Source: Thereva unica
Lineage: Eukaryota > Arthropoda > Insecta > Diptera > Therevidae
Direction: 5' to 3'
Assembly: GCA_949987705.1 (NCBI GenBank)
Contig: OX465281.1
Location: 154,184,380 to 154,248,379 of the forward strand
DNA: 64,000 nt
Shown here: positions 32,424 to 43,316 of the stretch, in pieces
How the letters are laid out: the number at the start of each line of letters is the position of its first letter
How positions within the stretch are numbered: the stretch's first letter is position 1
Notes under the pieces: generated by a model
What the model saw: the letters and a program-made list of their open reading frames with translations, nothing else
Told to the model about the DNA's origin: nothing
The model's database searches: none
Made by a program: the position numbers and the translations under genes

Positions 32424-33240
32424 GAGGAATTCGGCTAGTGAAAAATTCGTTGCACACGAAACTACGATATTTCGAGAAAAAAGTAAGAGCTAGTGTAATT
32501 TGGTTTTTATTTATTGATTAGAGAGAGAACGATAAATTTCAGGTTAATATTTAATATTATTTAAACTCGCTTAAGAACATTTTAGCTCACGGTTTCGGGT
32601 TTTAGTGTACGTATTTGCGATTAAATTCAAAGAAAATTTTATTTTAAAATATTTTTGCATTTATATTTTCGGAAGAATAATTTAATCTTAAGGTTTCACT
32701 TATAATTTTCACTCAGAAAAAAAAATTTTCACATTTAAATTCTAATAGTTCTAATCAAATAATTTTAAATATAACTTAAGACTTACATATCGGCTATTCT
32801 GATGCTGTTGTTCATGGTGACTGTATCGTTGTTCCTTTTTCCAGGCGAGTAGCTCCTTTGTGTCTTCATAGTTTGTCCACGTAGGTACATATACTAACAC
32901 CAACACTTTTATTAACCTTGTGAGATCTCAATAACCTCGTGGGTCGATCTCTAAAAACTTATTATATTGAGGATCTCAATAACCTCTTTGGGTCGATCCT
33001 TTAATGTGTCACTTTTATTATTATTGTGAGATCTCAATAACCTCGTGGGTCGATCTCTAAAAACTTATTATATTGAGGATCTCAATAACCTCTTTGGGTC
33101 GATCCTTTAATGGGGTTTATTTCCTCTAAGTGGAAAAGTTTATGTTTTCCACCCGGGTCCCTCTTTTAAAAATTTTTTTTTTTTTTTTTTTTTTCACCTT
33201 GGTAAAGTAGCTGGCTGTAGCTATCCTTCCTTCCTTAAAA
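32424..33240 (-). promoter_or_regulatory. Errantivirus-like 5' leader with GATCTCAATAACCTC repeats
   Basis: Non-coding leader between the primer-binding site and gag. A ~91-bp unit is present twice (from 32921 and from 33027; 106-bp spacing). Each unit holds two copies of a ~25-bp motif, GATCTCAATAACCTC(G/T)TGGG followed by TCGATC, giving four copies. This is the position where the Drosophila gypsy element carries its repeated insulator sites; equivalence is only inference. Confidence 0.6.
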
Positions 33241-33254
33241 GTCCGCTGCCACCA
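33241..33254 (-). promoter_or_regulatory. Primer-binding site, errantivirus-like element
   Basis: TGGTGGCAGCGGAC on the minus strand, two bases after the 5' LTR. It begins TGG as expected for complementarity to a tRNA 3' CCA; I do not assign the tRNA. Confidence 0.65.
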
Positions 33255-33256
33255 AA

Positions 33257-34131
33257 TGTTGTGTGGTCCCTTTCCACACAGGATCCGTAGTGCCGCCTTT
33301 TGGGGGATGTCCGGACCCTTTGTTCTAAAGCAACTGATCTCAAAAAAAATTAAAAAAAAGTTCTTCCCTTTTTTCTAGAGCATCGGCTCCTTTTTATTTT
33401 CTTAATATACTTTCTTAATACACTTCAAAATTTTATAAATTTTCACGGACTGAAGGTCTCGTGATTCTTTTGGTAACTTCTTCTGTTTTTCTGAGTGAGA
33501 GCCCTGTTGGACATTCAAGCAGATCTATTAATAGGGGCCTCCCCACCAACCAAAAACGATCGGTTATTTCCAATCATTTCCAAGAAAACCAAAATCGGCG
33601 TTTCGCTTTGTTTCAGTTTTTCTCGAGGGTGATTGGACAGTCCCTAAGTGGGAGTTGCCTTTCGTAATTATTTACATACATATATGAAAAAGAAAAGTCT
33701 GCATTTAGATTTCTTATGATGAACTGTTTTTGGGGCACCAGAATGTTCACCCCGCGTTGAAATTCGACATTTCCCAGATGTCGCAATTTCAAGCGATTCA
33801 AGTGTGCAAGCGCACGAAAGTTGGCCAGAGGTAATTAACTCGCGCATGATTCACCGTCAGCACTCTTGCTGCAGTGTTTTTGTCTTGGGTCGGTGACAAG
33901 GGTCTATGGCCGTACCCGCTGTGGTTGACTCGTGTGGTCATGTGAAATCTATGGGTTGACGGTCAAGGCATTGTATTGAATTACAATAAATATGAAATAT
34001 TTATTGGGTATGGTCAAGATAGTTTGCATGGAAGAATATTAGGGAAGTTTTGAATGGGTTTTGTGGTGATCGTGGAGATCATTATATCTTAGAATGGTTG
34101 GAGGTCGGTGTAATGAGGCTGGGCCATTACA
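33257..34131 (-). repeat. Errantivirus-like 5' LTR (875 bp)
   Basis: TG...CA ends, same length and sequence as the 3' LTR apart from one seen base. Followed at 34132 by the GCAT target duplication. Confidence 0.95.
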
Positions 34132-34135
34132 GCAT

Positions 34136-37100
34136 TTCTTGTGTGGTCTCCTTTAATATCCTTTCTTGTGGCCATTGGTCGGCCGGAAGTGTCAGCCATT
34201 CTGGACCCGTCCACCATAGAGGATGATTTAGTAGTTCTTCTGCCGAAATTCTGCGGCTGGCGCAATCTGCGGGATTATCTTTTGATTTCACATGCCTCCA
34301 GGTACAGCTTCCTAAAATGGCGTGAATTTCAGTTACTCTGTGAGCGACAAATGCTTTCCATGCGTTGGGCTGTCCTCTTAACCAAGCTAGTACAATTTCT
34401 GAGTCTGTCCAAGTGCAAACAGTGATATCTCCAAATTGTAGAGATGCCTTCACTTGATTGATAAGACGAGCCAGGAGCACTGCGCAAAGTTCTAACCGTG
34501 GCAAAGATACAAGTTTAATTGGTGCAACTCTGGTTTTTGCGGTGAGCAGGCTAATTTTTGTGTGATTCTCATTTGTAGACTTTAGGTACACAACTGCAGC
34601 ATAAGCTTTGAGCGAGGCGTCGCAAAATCCATTAATCTCAATCTTCTGACCGTGAAATGATTTCGTCACCCCCAGCCATCTTGGTATTTTGATTTGTTCT
34701 AAGTGATTAAGTGATTGCTTAAAAGCTTTCCATTGTTCCTCGAGATTTTTTGGTAGTGTGTTGTCCCATTCCAATCCATGTAACCAGAGGGTTTGCATGA
34801 GAATTTTGCCTGTAACTACTACGGGTGCTACCCAACCTAGGGGATCGTACAATTTAGCTACTTGTGATAGGACTGCTCTCTTTGTGGACGTTGGCTGGTC
34901 TGTTGATAGGTTAACCTTGTATGAAAAAGTATCCGATATGGGGTGCCAATAGATTCCTAATATTTTAACTGCTTTCTCCACATTGATTTTGACTTCTATT
35001 GGCACTTCTTTGTAGTCTTGGGGTAAATGATCGATGAGCGCTGCGTCGTTGGAAACCCATTTTTTCAATGGCATTCCACCTAATTGCAAAATTTCAATGA
35101 GTGCTTCTTGAATAGTTATTGCTTCTTTTGGTGTATCCGCTCCTGAAAGTACGTTATCCACATAAAAGTCCTTTAGGATTATTTCTCGAGCAATTGGAGA
35201 TCTGTCACCTTCATCTCTTGCTATTTGCTGTAAAGTCCGCGTTGCAAGATAGGGGGCGCTAGCAGTTCCGAATGTCACTGTGGTCAATCTGTAGTCTAAG
35301 ATTGGATCGTCGGAAGAATTCCTCCATAGAATTCTGTGGTACTCTCTGTCTCTTGGTCTGATTCTGACTTGGCGATACATCTTTTCTATATCAGCCGAAA
35401 ATCCAATTTTATGCCTGCGCCATCTGAGTAAAATCTGAGTCATATCATCATGAATGATTGGGCCAATCATCATAAGGTCGTTTAAGGAAGTTCCGGTGTT
35501 GGTTTTTAACGATGCATCAAACACTACTCGCAATTTCGTCGTAGTGCTGTCTTCCTTTATAACGGCATGGTGTGGAAGATAAAATGCGTTGTCGATTTCC
35601 TTTTCCGCTGCGGGCACTAATTCTAAATGTCCCAGTTTTATGTATTCCTCGATGCACTTGACATACTCTTCCTTTATATCCTGATTGCGGTCGAACCTTC
35701 TTTCTAGTTGTCGGAATCGGGCTAATGCAAGGTTTCTAGAATTTCCTAATAGTGGAGATGGTTCTGGTTCTTTGAAAGGGATGGCTACTACGTACCTTCC
35801 ATCTTCTTCTCGCTCTGTTGATTGTGCGAAATGCGTTTCGCAATCTATCTGTTCCTGAGTTTGAGAACTGCTACTAGTTTGAACCTCCTCGATTTCCCAG
35901 AATTTCCGCAGTTCTTTATCGACGTCAATGGTTGCGCAGAGAGTAGCGATTCTTTGATAGCAAGGACGTGCAATGGCTGGTGATGCTCTGCCGAATACGA
36001 TCCAGCCAAGTTGTGTGTTCTGTGCCACTGGTTCGGTATGTGCACCGAGACGAATGCCTTCTAGAATTATATCACCATATATGTCTGCTGCTAGCACCAT
36101 ATCAACCCTTGAAGGTTGATGGTACTGTGGGTCGGCCAACGATAGGTCTTCCAAGTGGGCACATTGAGGAATTTTAGGCTTGGTGGAAGGAAGAACATCC
36201 GTCAGAGATTTAAGAACGAATGCTTCATCTATTGGAATGGTTACCTTTCGGGTACGAGATTGTATTGTGAGCGACACCGCATCAAGAGCCTTGCCTGCTT
36301 CTACACACCCGATTCCTATTATTGTAAAGTCACTGCGTTCTCTTTTTAATCGTAGGCGTTGGACCACCGAGTCTGTGATAAAGTTCGCTTGGGATCCTTG
36401 GTCTATTAGCACCCTTAGTGTGTGCGATCCTGTCGAAGTCTCCGCACTTACTAAAGCTGTTGCAAGAAGAACTTGCTTTCGTGTACCATGACAAGAATAA
36501 GACGACGCCCTTTCCTCTTGTTTATTGGAGTTGAATGTTGTATCCTTTGGATTTGTTTGCTTTGGTTTGGCATTTTCGATGGGCTCTGATTTAGTGAAAG
36601 TAGAATTGTGTAAGAGTGTGTGATGACGACGTCCACACTTCAAGCACCCTAATGTGCTTGGGCAGCCATTGGCCTTATGACGGTAACCTAAACAGTTCCC
36701 ACAAAGACCCTTTCGTTTTACTAATTCTAATCTGGTGGTGGGGTTAGCGTTGATGAGTTTTGAGCATTTTCTTGGGACATTACAAATGATGCAGGCATTT
36801 TCTGTAGTAGTGACATATGATTGCCGTGGCTTGGAAGTGGACGACAAATCTCGTTGCTGGGTGGAACGTGTAGGTTGTTTTGCGCCGATTGCTTCCAGCG
36901 TTCTGAATCTTGATTCTAGGAAGTTCTTTAATTCTGTAAAGGTTGGTAGCTCTGTTTGACTCTTCAATGATTGCTCCCACAGTGTATGAGTATCGGGATG
37001 GAGTTTCTTCACAATTAAGTAGATTAAAATGGGATCCCAGTTGGCCGTATCTATTTTAAGGTTTGATAATGATTGAGTGCACTCTTCAATCTCGTCTATT

Positions 37101-37825
37101 AATCTGCGGTTATTTTCGGCTGAATCTATCGTAATATTAGAGATTGAGAATAACTTCTTAAGGTATGTGTTAACAAGAACGCGTTTGTTGTCGTATCTAC
37201 TCACTAACACAGACCATGCTGTTTCATAATTTGCCTCGGTTTTCTGGAAGTGCCCTACGAGCTTGAGTGCATCTCCGCAAAGGCTCGTCTGAAGGTAATG
37301 CAGTTTTTCTACATTATTTAGCCGACTGTTGTGCACAAGAGTTCTGAAGATGTCATGATATGAGGGCCAGGCAGAATAATCTCCAGAAAACTTCGGCAAT
37401 TCTATTTTTGGCAGTCGGATCTCGGGTTTTGGCAAACTATTAGAGGGTCTGTTATTTTCCTCTGAGTTAGGGGTTGTAGTCTGTTCTACAACGTTCTGGG
37501 GAGGTGGAAATATTGTCAGTCTGTATGACTCGATCTCGGAAACTGACGTTATATAAAACTCCTCTGCGTCGGTGTATCTATCTTTCGCGAAATAATCTAA
37601 CTTTAACGATTCTGGTGTTTTTTGTCGAGATAGTTTTTTGTCGTTGGCCCTGAATTCCTCCCAATAGATCTGCATGGTGTCCAGCCTTCTTTGTAAGTTT
37701 GGCAAAGTCTTTCTAACAGAGCCATCCTTACGGTAATTCTCCATGAATTTTTTCATTTTTATTAAGAGCTCCTCCTGATCGATGATGAGCTCTTCCATCT
37801 CGGTTTCTTTCGGGTCTTTACTCAT
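34136..37825 (-). pseudogene. gag-pol: BEL-1 Gag-Pol, N-terminal part
   Basis: About 1,230 codons. The Gag part begins MSKDPKETEMEELI and contains PKIELPKFSGDYSAWPSYHD, typical of BEL/Pao Gag (DUF1759-like), then Cys/His knuckles (CGNCLGYRHKANGC, CLKCGRRHHTLLH). The protease carries LIDQGSQANFIT, the DxGS form usual in BEL/Pao. The RT shows ADIEKMYRQVRIRP, TFGTASAPYLATRTLQQ and the active-site box FYVDN, where the second catalytic Asp is Asn. RNase H is seen as INGFCDASLKAYAAVVYL and CTWTDSEIVLAWL. The frame is then cut by the errantivirus LTR at 34131 and its continuation is 23738-22027. It is intact apart from that insertion. Confidence 0.9.
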
Positions 37826-38064
37826 TTTCAGGGAAATAAAAATAAAATTGTGTTCTTACCTTCAGAGTCTGTATTGGTTGGGCAACGAAGGGAGTGGCGT
37901 GGTGATTTCTGCAATAGCTTCTGTACACCGTCACTAAGCACAAACAATCACTAATCTTTGTCTTAATACACTTCACACTGTTCTGGGTTCTTGTTTTTCG
38001 ATCGGTTTTTTTTCACCCTTTTTAAAGCACTTAATATCACTGATTCACCTCGTTATTCCGTGAA
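37826..38064 (-). other. BEL-1 leader
   Basis: Non-coding leader between the primer-binding site and the gag start. Confidence 0.6.
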
Positions 38065-38081
38065 TCCGGCTCGAAGGACCA
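38065..38081 (-). promoter_or_regulatory. BEL-1 primer-binding site and LTR edge
   Basis: TGGTCCTTCGAGCCGGA on the minus strand, the same as in BEL-2 (49219-49235). The LTR ends ...ATCAAAACA immediately before it, at 38082. About 90 bp of LTR remain, with an AATAAA signal, before LINE sequence begins. Confidence 0.75.
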
Positions 38082-38175
38082 TGTTTTGATAGCTAAAAAA
38101 TCCTCAATATGAAAACACTAGAAACTTGAACACTTACAATATTTTATTTTATCTCACAGTTACATTAATTATTCG

Positions 38176-40230
38176 TTAAGTTAATAGTTTAGTTAATTCG
38201 CGGCGGTGGTGTACTCTTGTCGGTGACGGTTTTCCAACCTCCTGGTCTGGTCGCATCGATGAGCCCAGGTAGTGTCCCCTGCAGGTGGTGGCGATGACCC
38301 CTGTTGCACCGTCAGCAGATTTGGGCCAAAGGCGCCGTTGAACCACGTTGACCCAGCTGATCGTAAGCGTTTTTAGACGTTGACATACCAGGTGAACGAT
38401 CGCCGCGTGCTGATAAGTATTATCGATTGCGACGTGCGGTCGTTGTTCCATTTTTTGCGTGTTCACCCTTGTTCTCCGAACACCTTCCATGGGCATCATG
38501 AGCTCCCTAATCCCTTTAATGCGATCCAGGATCTTCATGTGCCCATATAAGGTTCCTGACGCCTGCCATGCGGCATTCCGTCTCATCCGAATCGCTGAGG
38601 CTGCCGCAGTCTTCATCACCTGGAGATCTAACGGCAGCAGACCTAACAGCGCCTCCAATGCCGCGGCGGGTGTGGTGCGGAAAGCACCGCTCACACCTAC
38701 GCTGGCCATTCTTTGCACCTTGTCCAAATGCCTCTTGACGGTTTTCTGTGTGGCTTTAGTCCACCAGACCACCGAGGCATAAGTTATGATGGGTCTCACC
38801 ATCATGGTATATGTCCAGTATGCTAAACTTTGTGAGATACCCCACCTTAGTCCACATACTCTTCTGCACTGGTGAAGCACCCTTGTCGCCTTCTTAATCT
38901 TCTCTTCAACGTGGTATTTCCAGGTTAGTCGCGAGTCCAAGTATACACCCAGATACTTGACCATCCCAGACACCTTGATCCTCGATCCAAAAAGCATGAG
39001 GGGCTGAAAATCCAGCTCTTTAATCTTCCTAGTGAAGATTATCGCGTCTGTCTTATTGGCATTTATGGTGAGGCCCTGTTCCGTACACCACTGCTCAACC
39101 ACTTGGAGTGCATTCCTCATGATATCTGCCGTAGTGCTCATAAGCTTGCCACGTGCCACAATCGCTACATCACCTGCATACCCAACGGTATGCACGCCCA
39201 TTACCTCTAGCCGCCTGAGCAGAGTGTCCACAGTGATGTTCCACAGGAGGGGCGATAGGACCCCGCCCTGTGGGCATCCCTTGCTGACCCTCCCTCGAAG
39301 CCGCGAGTCTCCTGTCTGAATCCTTACCGCTCTGTTATTCAGCATGCTGTCCACCCACCTTACAATCATGGGGCTGACCTCGCGCCTCACCAGAGCGTCT
39401 TTGAGTTTGTTGAACTGTATCTTGTCGAAGGCGCCTTCGATGTCCATAATAACGGCCATCGCTATGCCTCCGGTATACAGTTCCCCCTCGGCTACTCGCA
39501 CCAATTGGTGAAGTGCCGTTTCTGTAGATCTGCCAGCCTGGTAAGCGTGCTGGCTTCTACTTAAAGGGTGCCTCCTTAGCATAGTACTCTCCAGGTGGTC
39601 TGCCACCACTCTTTCCATTGTTTTCAACAGAAAGGATGTTAGGCTGACTGGCCTGGAGGACTTCGCCTCGGTGTAGTCCTTCTTGCCTGGCTTAGGGAGA
39701 AATACCACTTTGGTTTCCCTCCACACCGCCGGAATGTATCCTGTTGCTAGACAGGTAACGAATATTCCCCTAAGCCTGGGTGCAATGATTTCTTTGCCCC
39801 ATTGAAACAGCGCAGGGAATATTCCGTCACGCCCCGATGTCTTGGAGGGAGAGAATGTGTCTATTGCACGTCTCACCCCTTCCTCCGTCACCACCCCGTT
39901 AATCTCCTCTCGGTTCATCCTTGTAGCCATTCTGTTACGAATAGCCCAAGATTTACCCGAGATATAGCTGCCAGGAAAGTGAACTTCCATCAGGATCTTG
40001 TTCGTTTCCTCCAGCGTCTCCGTCATCCTCCCCGACGGGTCACGAACGAGTCCGACTTTGGAGACCGGGTCCCTGGAGATCATTTTCTGAAGTCTGCTGG
40101 CCTCAGATATGCTCTCCATGCTCGAGCAGAAGTCCCTCCACGACTCCCTTTTCCGTCGTCGCAGAGTTTGTTTCATTTCTCTTTTTTTGGCTTTGTAATT
40201 CTCCCAGGCAACCGGGTCATTGCACCTCAA
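38176..40230 (-). pseudogene. LINE ORF2, reverse transcriptase part
   Basis: About 684 codons. It has RT motifs VVFLPKPGKKDYTEAKSSRP, SQHAYQAGRSTETALHQLV, AVIMDIEGAFDKI, KGCPQGGVLSPLLWN and the active-site box VGYAGDVAIVARG, where the first catalytic Asp pair is Gly-Asp instead of Asp-Asp. Thumb-like sequence (LTINANKTDAIIFTRK, VKYLGVYLDSRLTWKYHVE, ITYASVVWW) follows. An RNase H domain, usual in this group, is not recognisable in the last ~200 residues. A frameshift separates it from the upstream ORF2 piece near 40230. Confidence 0.82.
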
Positions 40231-40562
40231 GCCCTTCTGACCTCTTTCTTCAGTTTCTCCAGTTCCCTACACCACCAGGGTGTGGGATCATGGTCATCCA
40301 CTGACGTAAGAGGACACGCCACTCGAAAAGCGTTCTCTATCGCTGTCTGCAGGACATGCAACTGAGACTCTGCTTCTCTTGTGGTTTTCGGTGCCCTTGG
40401 CACGCGCTCCCCGAGATTCCTGCGCAACATTTCAGTATATCTAGACGTGTCCGTGTTGCGGGGAATTCTCGTTGTTCTAATTCCGTCTCCCCTGCCCGGG
40501 GTTCCGTACGCTATCTCAAATGAAATGGCTCTGTGAACTGACATAGTCGTCCGATCCATCAC
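40227..40562 (-). pseudogene. LINE ORF2, linker between endonuclease and RT
   Basis: About 110 codons with the Trp-rich HDPTPWWCRELEKLKKEVRR sequence that lies between endonuclease and RT in LOA/R1-type LINEs (the helix with WW and basic residues). It overlaps the RT frame by a few bases in another frame, so a frameshift is needed to join them. Confidence 0.7.
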
Positions 40563-40658
40563 CTCCTAGTTGGTCAATCTTGTCAACATCCGGTTGCTGC
40601 ATAGAGTTATATCTATGACTTCCTTTCGTCTAGCATCGACGAAAGTTGGTTCTACCCC

Positions 40659-41210
40659 TCAATTTGCAATAACTAGATTGTTGCATTCCACAAATTCGAG
40701 CAAAGCCTCTCCTCTATGGTTGTCGTTGGTGATTCCCCACACCGTGTTGTGTGCATTTGCGTCGCAACCAACTATTAACCCTGTGCCTTTTTCGCCACAG
40801 GTAATAACCAGAATTTCCAACTCCCTGGCGGGCGGAGGATCTGGCGAATCGTACGGAAGGTAGGCTGAGGCTAGAATGAAAGCCCCACTTCCAGTACCTA
40901 CGCGTACTGCTGTGAGATCTGGTGTGCACAAGTGCGGCAGTAAAACCGCCTGCACTCCGTGTTTCACCAGCACACACGTCCTCACTCTTTCATTCGCATT
41001 GGGAACGTACAGAGTGTCAAAGCTCCCAGATAGTCCCCTAATCCTACCCTTGTAGATCCAGGGTTCCTGTATGAGAGCAATATCCAGCTTCATCTCACCG
41101 AAGCCTCGCGTCATCATTGCTGATGCTGCTCTGCTATGGTGTAGATTCAACTGGCAAACCTTTAATTGCCGGAACTGGCCAACCTCCCGCCCAGCTGACG
41201 AGGATTCCAT
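40659..41210 (-). pseudogene. LINE ORF2, APE-type endonuclease
   Basis: About 183 codons from the ORF2 start (MESSSAGREVGQF). Endonuclease motifs: LKVCQLNLHHS with the catalytic Asn, ALIQEPW with the metal-binding Glu, and IVGCDANAHNTVWG with the Asp/Asn pair. It nicks target DNA to prime reverse transcription. A TGA stop after NNLVIAN interrupts the frame; the next codons (GVEPTFVDARRKEVIDITL) still match the family, so this is a point stop. Confidence 0.85.
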
Positions 41211-41227
41211 TTCACTGGTCCCCTTGT

Positions 41228-42409
41228 TCAGCTGCCTTTCCGGCCGGCTCTACCATTTCCTCCGGCTTGTCCTTCTGGAATCGCACGTAGGCAAGGTCCA
41301 GCCCGCAGTTGAGTTTCCCCCCCTGCATGCCTGACCGCCTCCGCCTCCTCCTTCGGACACCATACGGTGAGAATGGTACCGCCGTTTTTCGCGTCACCAT
41401 ATCTGCCTATGCGACTGACCCTCCACTTAGAAGTGTCCGTCACACAGGCATTTTGACGACGTAATCTGGCTAGGATGGTTTCCTTGCTCTCCGGTGAACC
41501 GGGAACTCGGATGATCATCCTCCTCACATCCTTAAGGGTGTGAAGGCGCTCCACTCTCAGATTGACTCCTTCCCATAGGTCAGTCATCTTTCCTACAGCT
41601 TCGTACAGCCAGGCCTTGGATTTTTGGTTCACGCACCTGAGTGCAATGACCCCGTCCTCCAAGTCTACCTCGGTAATACCGATGTCGCCAGCGTTGTCAG
41701 GCAGAGAGTCTAGTGCCTTGAGCAGGGCCGCTTTAAAAACGGTTACCTGCTTCGTGCCCAGACCCTCCTCCCTTCCATCGTCGGTCACACCCAAACGGAG
41801 GTCACAGCCTGCTATGCCTGCGTAGGTATTCTCCGCCACAGGCTCCGCACGCACGACCCCCGAGACAGAAGGGTTGACTCCTCCCTGTTTTACAGGTTGA
41901 GTTTGTCCACCCTTCCTTTCCCTGGCCTTATCCTCCCCTTCGACAGTAGAACCCACGGCTGAGGTGCAGAGACTTTCACCTCTAAACCTCTTCGTGGGTC
42001 CCACCTCCTCCGGAGTGGACTCGGCCGATCTCCCAACAGAGGAAGTTGCCTTCTTCTGTCTTTTGCGCTCCCTCTTCCTCTTCTGCTTCAGCTGCTTTCG
42101 CAGCCTCATTTCCGAGTCGGATTCCTGCGCTAACGTAGGCCCAGAGCCGGCTGACCTCTTGACACATTGCTGCATCGCATTGTCCACCTTCTCTGAGCAT
42201 ACCTCCAGGTTCAGCTTCACTAGCTCGCTCGCCGCCGCTTCTACGCTTTCCTGCGTGACTGCGTTGACATGCGAGTCGTCCACTTCCCTGTTCCTCGTAA
42301 GCAATAGATGGCCTCCCCCAGAATCCATGAGGCCGACCTCCGTAGAGGGTGGATTTCCCTGGCTTGCAGGTTTACCACCTGGGGTACAAATTTCCTTTGT
42401 TTTATCCAT
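41228..42409 (-). CDS. LINE ORF1 protein
   Basis: About 393 codons starting MDKTKEICTPGGK. A low-complexity Lys/Arg-rich stretch (LRKQLKQKRKRERKRQKK) in the N-terminal half is a likely RNA-binding or nuclear-targeting region. The C-terminal half (ITEVDLEDGVIALRCVNQKS ... DVRRMIIRVPG) resembles the DUF4780-like domain seen in ORF1 of some insect LINEs, though this is from memory. No CCHC knuckles are visible. The frame is intact. ORF2 begins 18 bases after the stop. Confidence 0.7.
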   Translation of the reverse strand: MDKTKEICTPGGKPASQGNPPSTEVGLMDSGGGHLLLTRNREVDDSHVNAVTQESVEAAASELVKLNLEVCSEKVDNAMQQCVKRSAGSGPTLAQESDSEMRLRKQLKQKRKRERKRQKKATSSVGRSAESTPEEVGPTKRFRGESLCTSAVGSTVEGEDKARERKGGQTQPVKQGGVNPSVSGVVRAEPVAENTYAGIAGCDLRLGVTDDGREEGLGTKQVTVFKAALLKALDSLPDNAGDIGITEVDLEDGVIALRCVNQKSKAWLYEAVGKMTDLWEGVNLRVERLHTLKDVRRMIIRVPGSPESKETILARLRRQNACVTDTSKWRVSRIGRYGDAKNGGTILTVWCPKEEAEAVRHAGGETQLRAGPCLRAIPEGQAGGNGRAGRKGS

Positions 42410-42540
42410 TGCTTTTAAGTATCTATCTTAGTCAGGGCGTCCTAACGGGACCACGCAAGCCTCACCACCACGTCAAGGTGTAGATACATCGGTGAGGAGT
42501 TAACACTTCTAAAGTGTGGTCCTACGCACACTCGTTTTTT

Positions 42541-42910
42541 TTTATAGTTCGATTTTAACTCGCACGCGATCCTCTTGGCGCTGTGAATCTTGATCCTACG
42601 TTTTTCGGTATGAATCTTGGCTAAGTTCTATTTTTTGGTGAGAAAAAATGATTATTTGAAAATTTCGGGATTGGGAAGTTACATGAACTCGTCTCGTAAC
42701 ATGTAACATGTTAATGTGACCAATAATTACATCAACTCGGCTCGTTGGATGTAATGGGATTCGGATCACTAGCTTTATGCTGAAATTCTCCGTGCTCGAC
42801 CTCCTTCGGAGATCAAAAGTGATCTGAATTTTTGCATCACCTTGCTGCGATATTTATTTTGGTGCAGACAATAGATGTTGGTGGGGAACTTCGGAATCTA
42901 TCCCTCCATA
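42541..42910. other. Spacer with two related palindromes
   Basis: No coding signal. TTACATGAACTCG...CATGTAA (42679-42706) and ATTACATCAACTCGG...GATGTAAT (42726-42755) are imperfect palindromes that share the CAACTCG/CTCGT core. Confidence 0.4.
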
Positions 42911-43316
42911 ATGGATTTGGTTCATGTATGGGTGAGCTGCGACGATCTGTCATTTCTGGAAGCTGTGGAGGTAAGATTTATGATTTGTTTTATTTTTCTT
43001 ATATTCATTTCTAATTTGGTCTTTGTATATTTTTAGAGTTTGGGAGAAGCTGCGGGAAAGATGGAACAAGGCGTTTCGGCTAATGGAAGGATTTGGGGTT
43101 ATCAGGTGAGTGTTTTTATTTGGAATTATTTTCTTTGCGGTAATTTTGTTTACTTTTCAGAAGTGGACAAAATGCGATTATTTTTCCGTTGACACGACGG
43201 AACAACATTATAAATGCATTTTAAATACATTTCTGGCTGACTGGGACATATTACATGAAAGACATTATAAATGCATTTTAAATACATTTCTGGCTGACTG
43301 GGTATTATTTTTGTAA
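42911..43316 (+). CDS. Possible small three-exon gene (hypothetical)
   Basis: Three short blocks can be joined with consensus splice sites, all in phase 0: ATG at 42911 to 42970 (donor GTAAG at 42971), 43037-43105 after TTTTAG with donor GTGAGT at 43106, and 43161-43316 after TTTTCAG, ending in TAA. Introns would be 66 and 55 bp, within the small-intron range of insects. The ~94-residue product is not recognised. The last exon contains an in-frame duplication of 19 codons (HYKCILNTFLADWD...). It may instead be part of a transposon gene or chance; no homology was tested. Confidence 0.3.
43205..43302. repeat. 57-bp tandem duplication
   Basis: CATTATAAATGCATTTTAAA... ending CTGACTGGG occurs at 43205-43245 and again at 43262-43302. 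The 57-bp period keeps frame. Confidence 0.9.

Larger units (their letters stand above)
23743..34131 (-). mobile_element. Errantivirus-like Ty3/gypsy provirus, complete
   Basis: A 10,389-bp minus-strand provirus: 5' LTR, primer-binding site, leader with repeats, gag, protease, pol, env, polypurine tract, 3' LTR, flanked by GCAT. All main frames are long and open. Insertion in BEL-1 pol shows that BEL-1 was there first. Confidence 0.93.
21111..38175 (-). mobile_element. BEL/Pao retrotransposon BEL-1, truncated and split
   Basis: On the minus strand it runs from the LTR edge and primer-binding site (38081-38065) through gag-pol (37825-34136 and 23738-22027) to an env-like region cut off at 21111. 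It is interrupted at a GCAT site by an errantivirus-like element (23743-34131). The 3' LTR and polypurine tract are missing because of the hAT-like sequence at 21110. The 5' LTR (from 38082 upward) is cut by a LINE within about 100 bp, and its outer boundary is only approximate. Confidence 0.85.
38176..42540 (-). mobile_element. LOA/R1-group LINE, degenerate
   Basis: Minus-strand non-LTR element with ORF1 (42409-41228) and ORF2 in pieces (41210-40659, 40562-40227, 40230-38176). The 5' untranslated region probably reaches the T-rich site near 42540. The 3' end abuts BEL-1 LTR sequence. There is at least one in-frame stop and at least one frameshift in ORF2. Clade placement rests on the FPG, GCPQGGVLSPLLWN and C-terminal RT patterns and is approximate. 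Confidence 0.75.

Noticed and set aside
38082..42560. Target-site duplication for the LOA-type LINE within the BEL-1 LTR
   Set aside because: Short TAGTT similarity on both sides is too weak in AT-rich sequence to accept.
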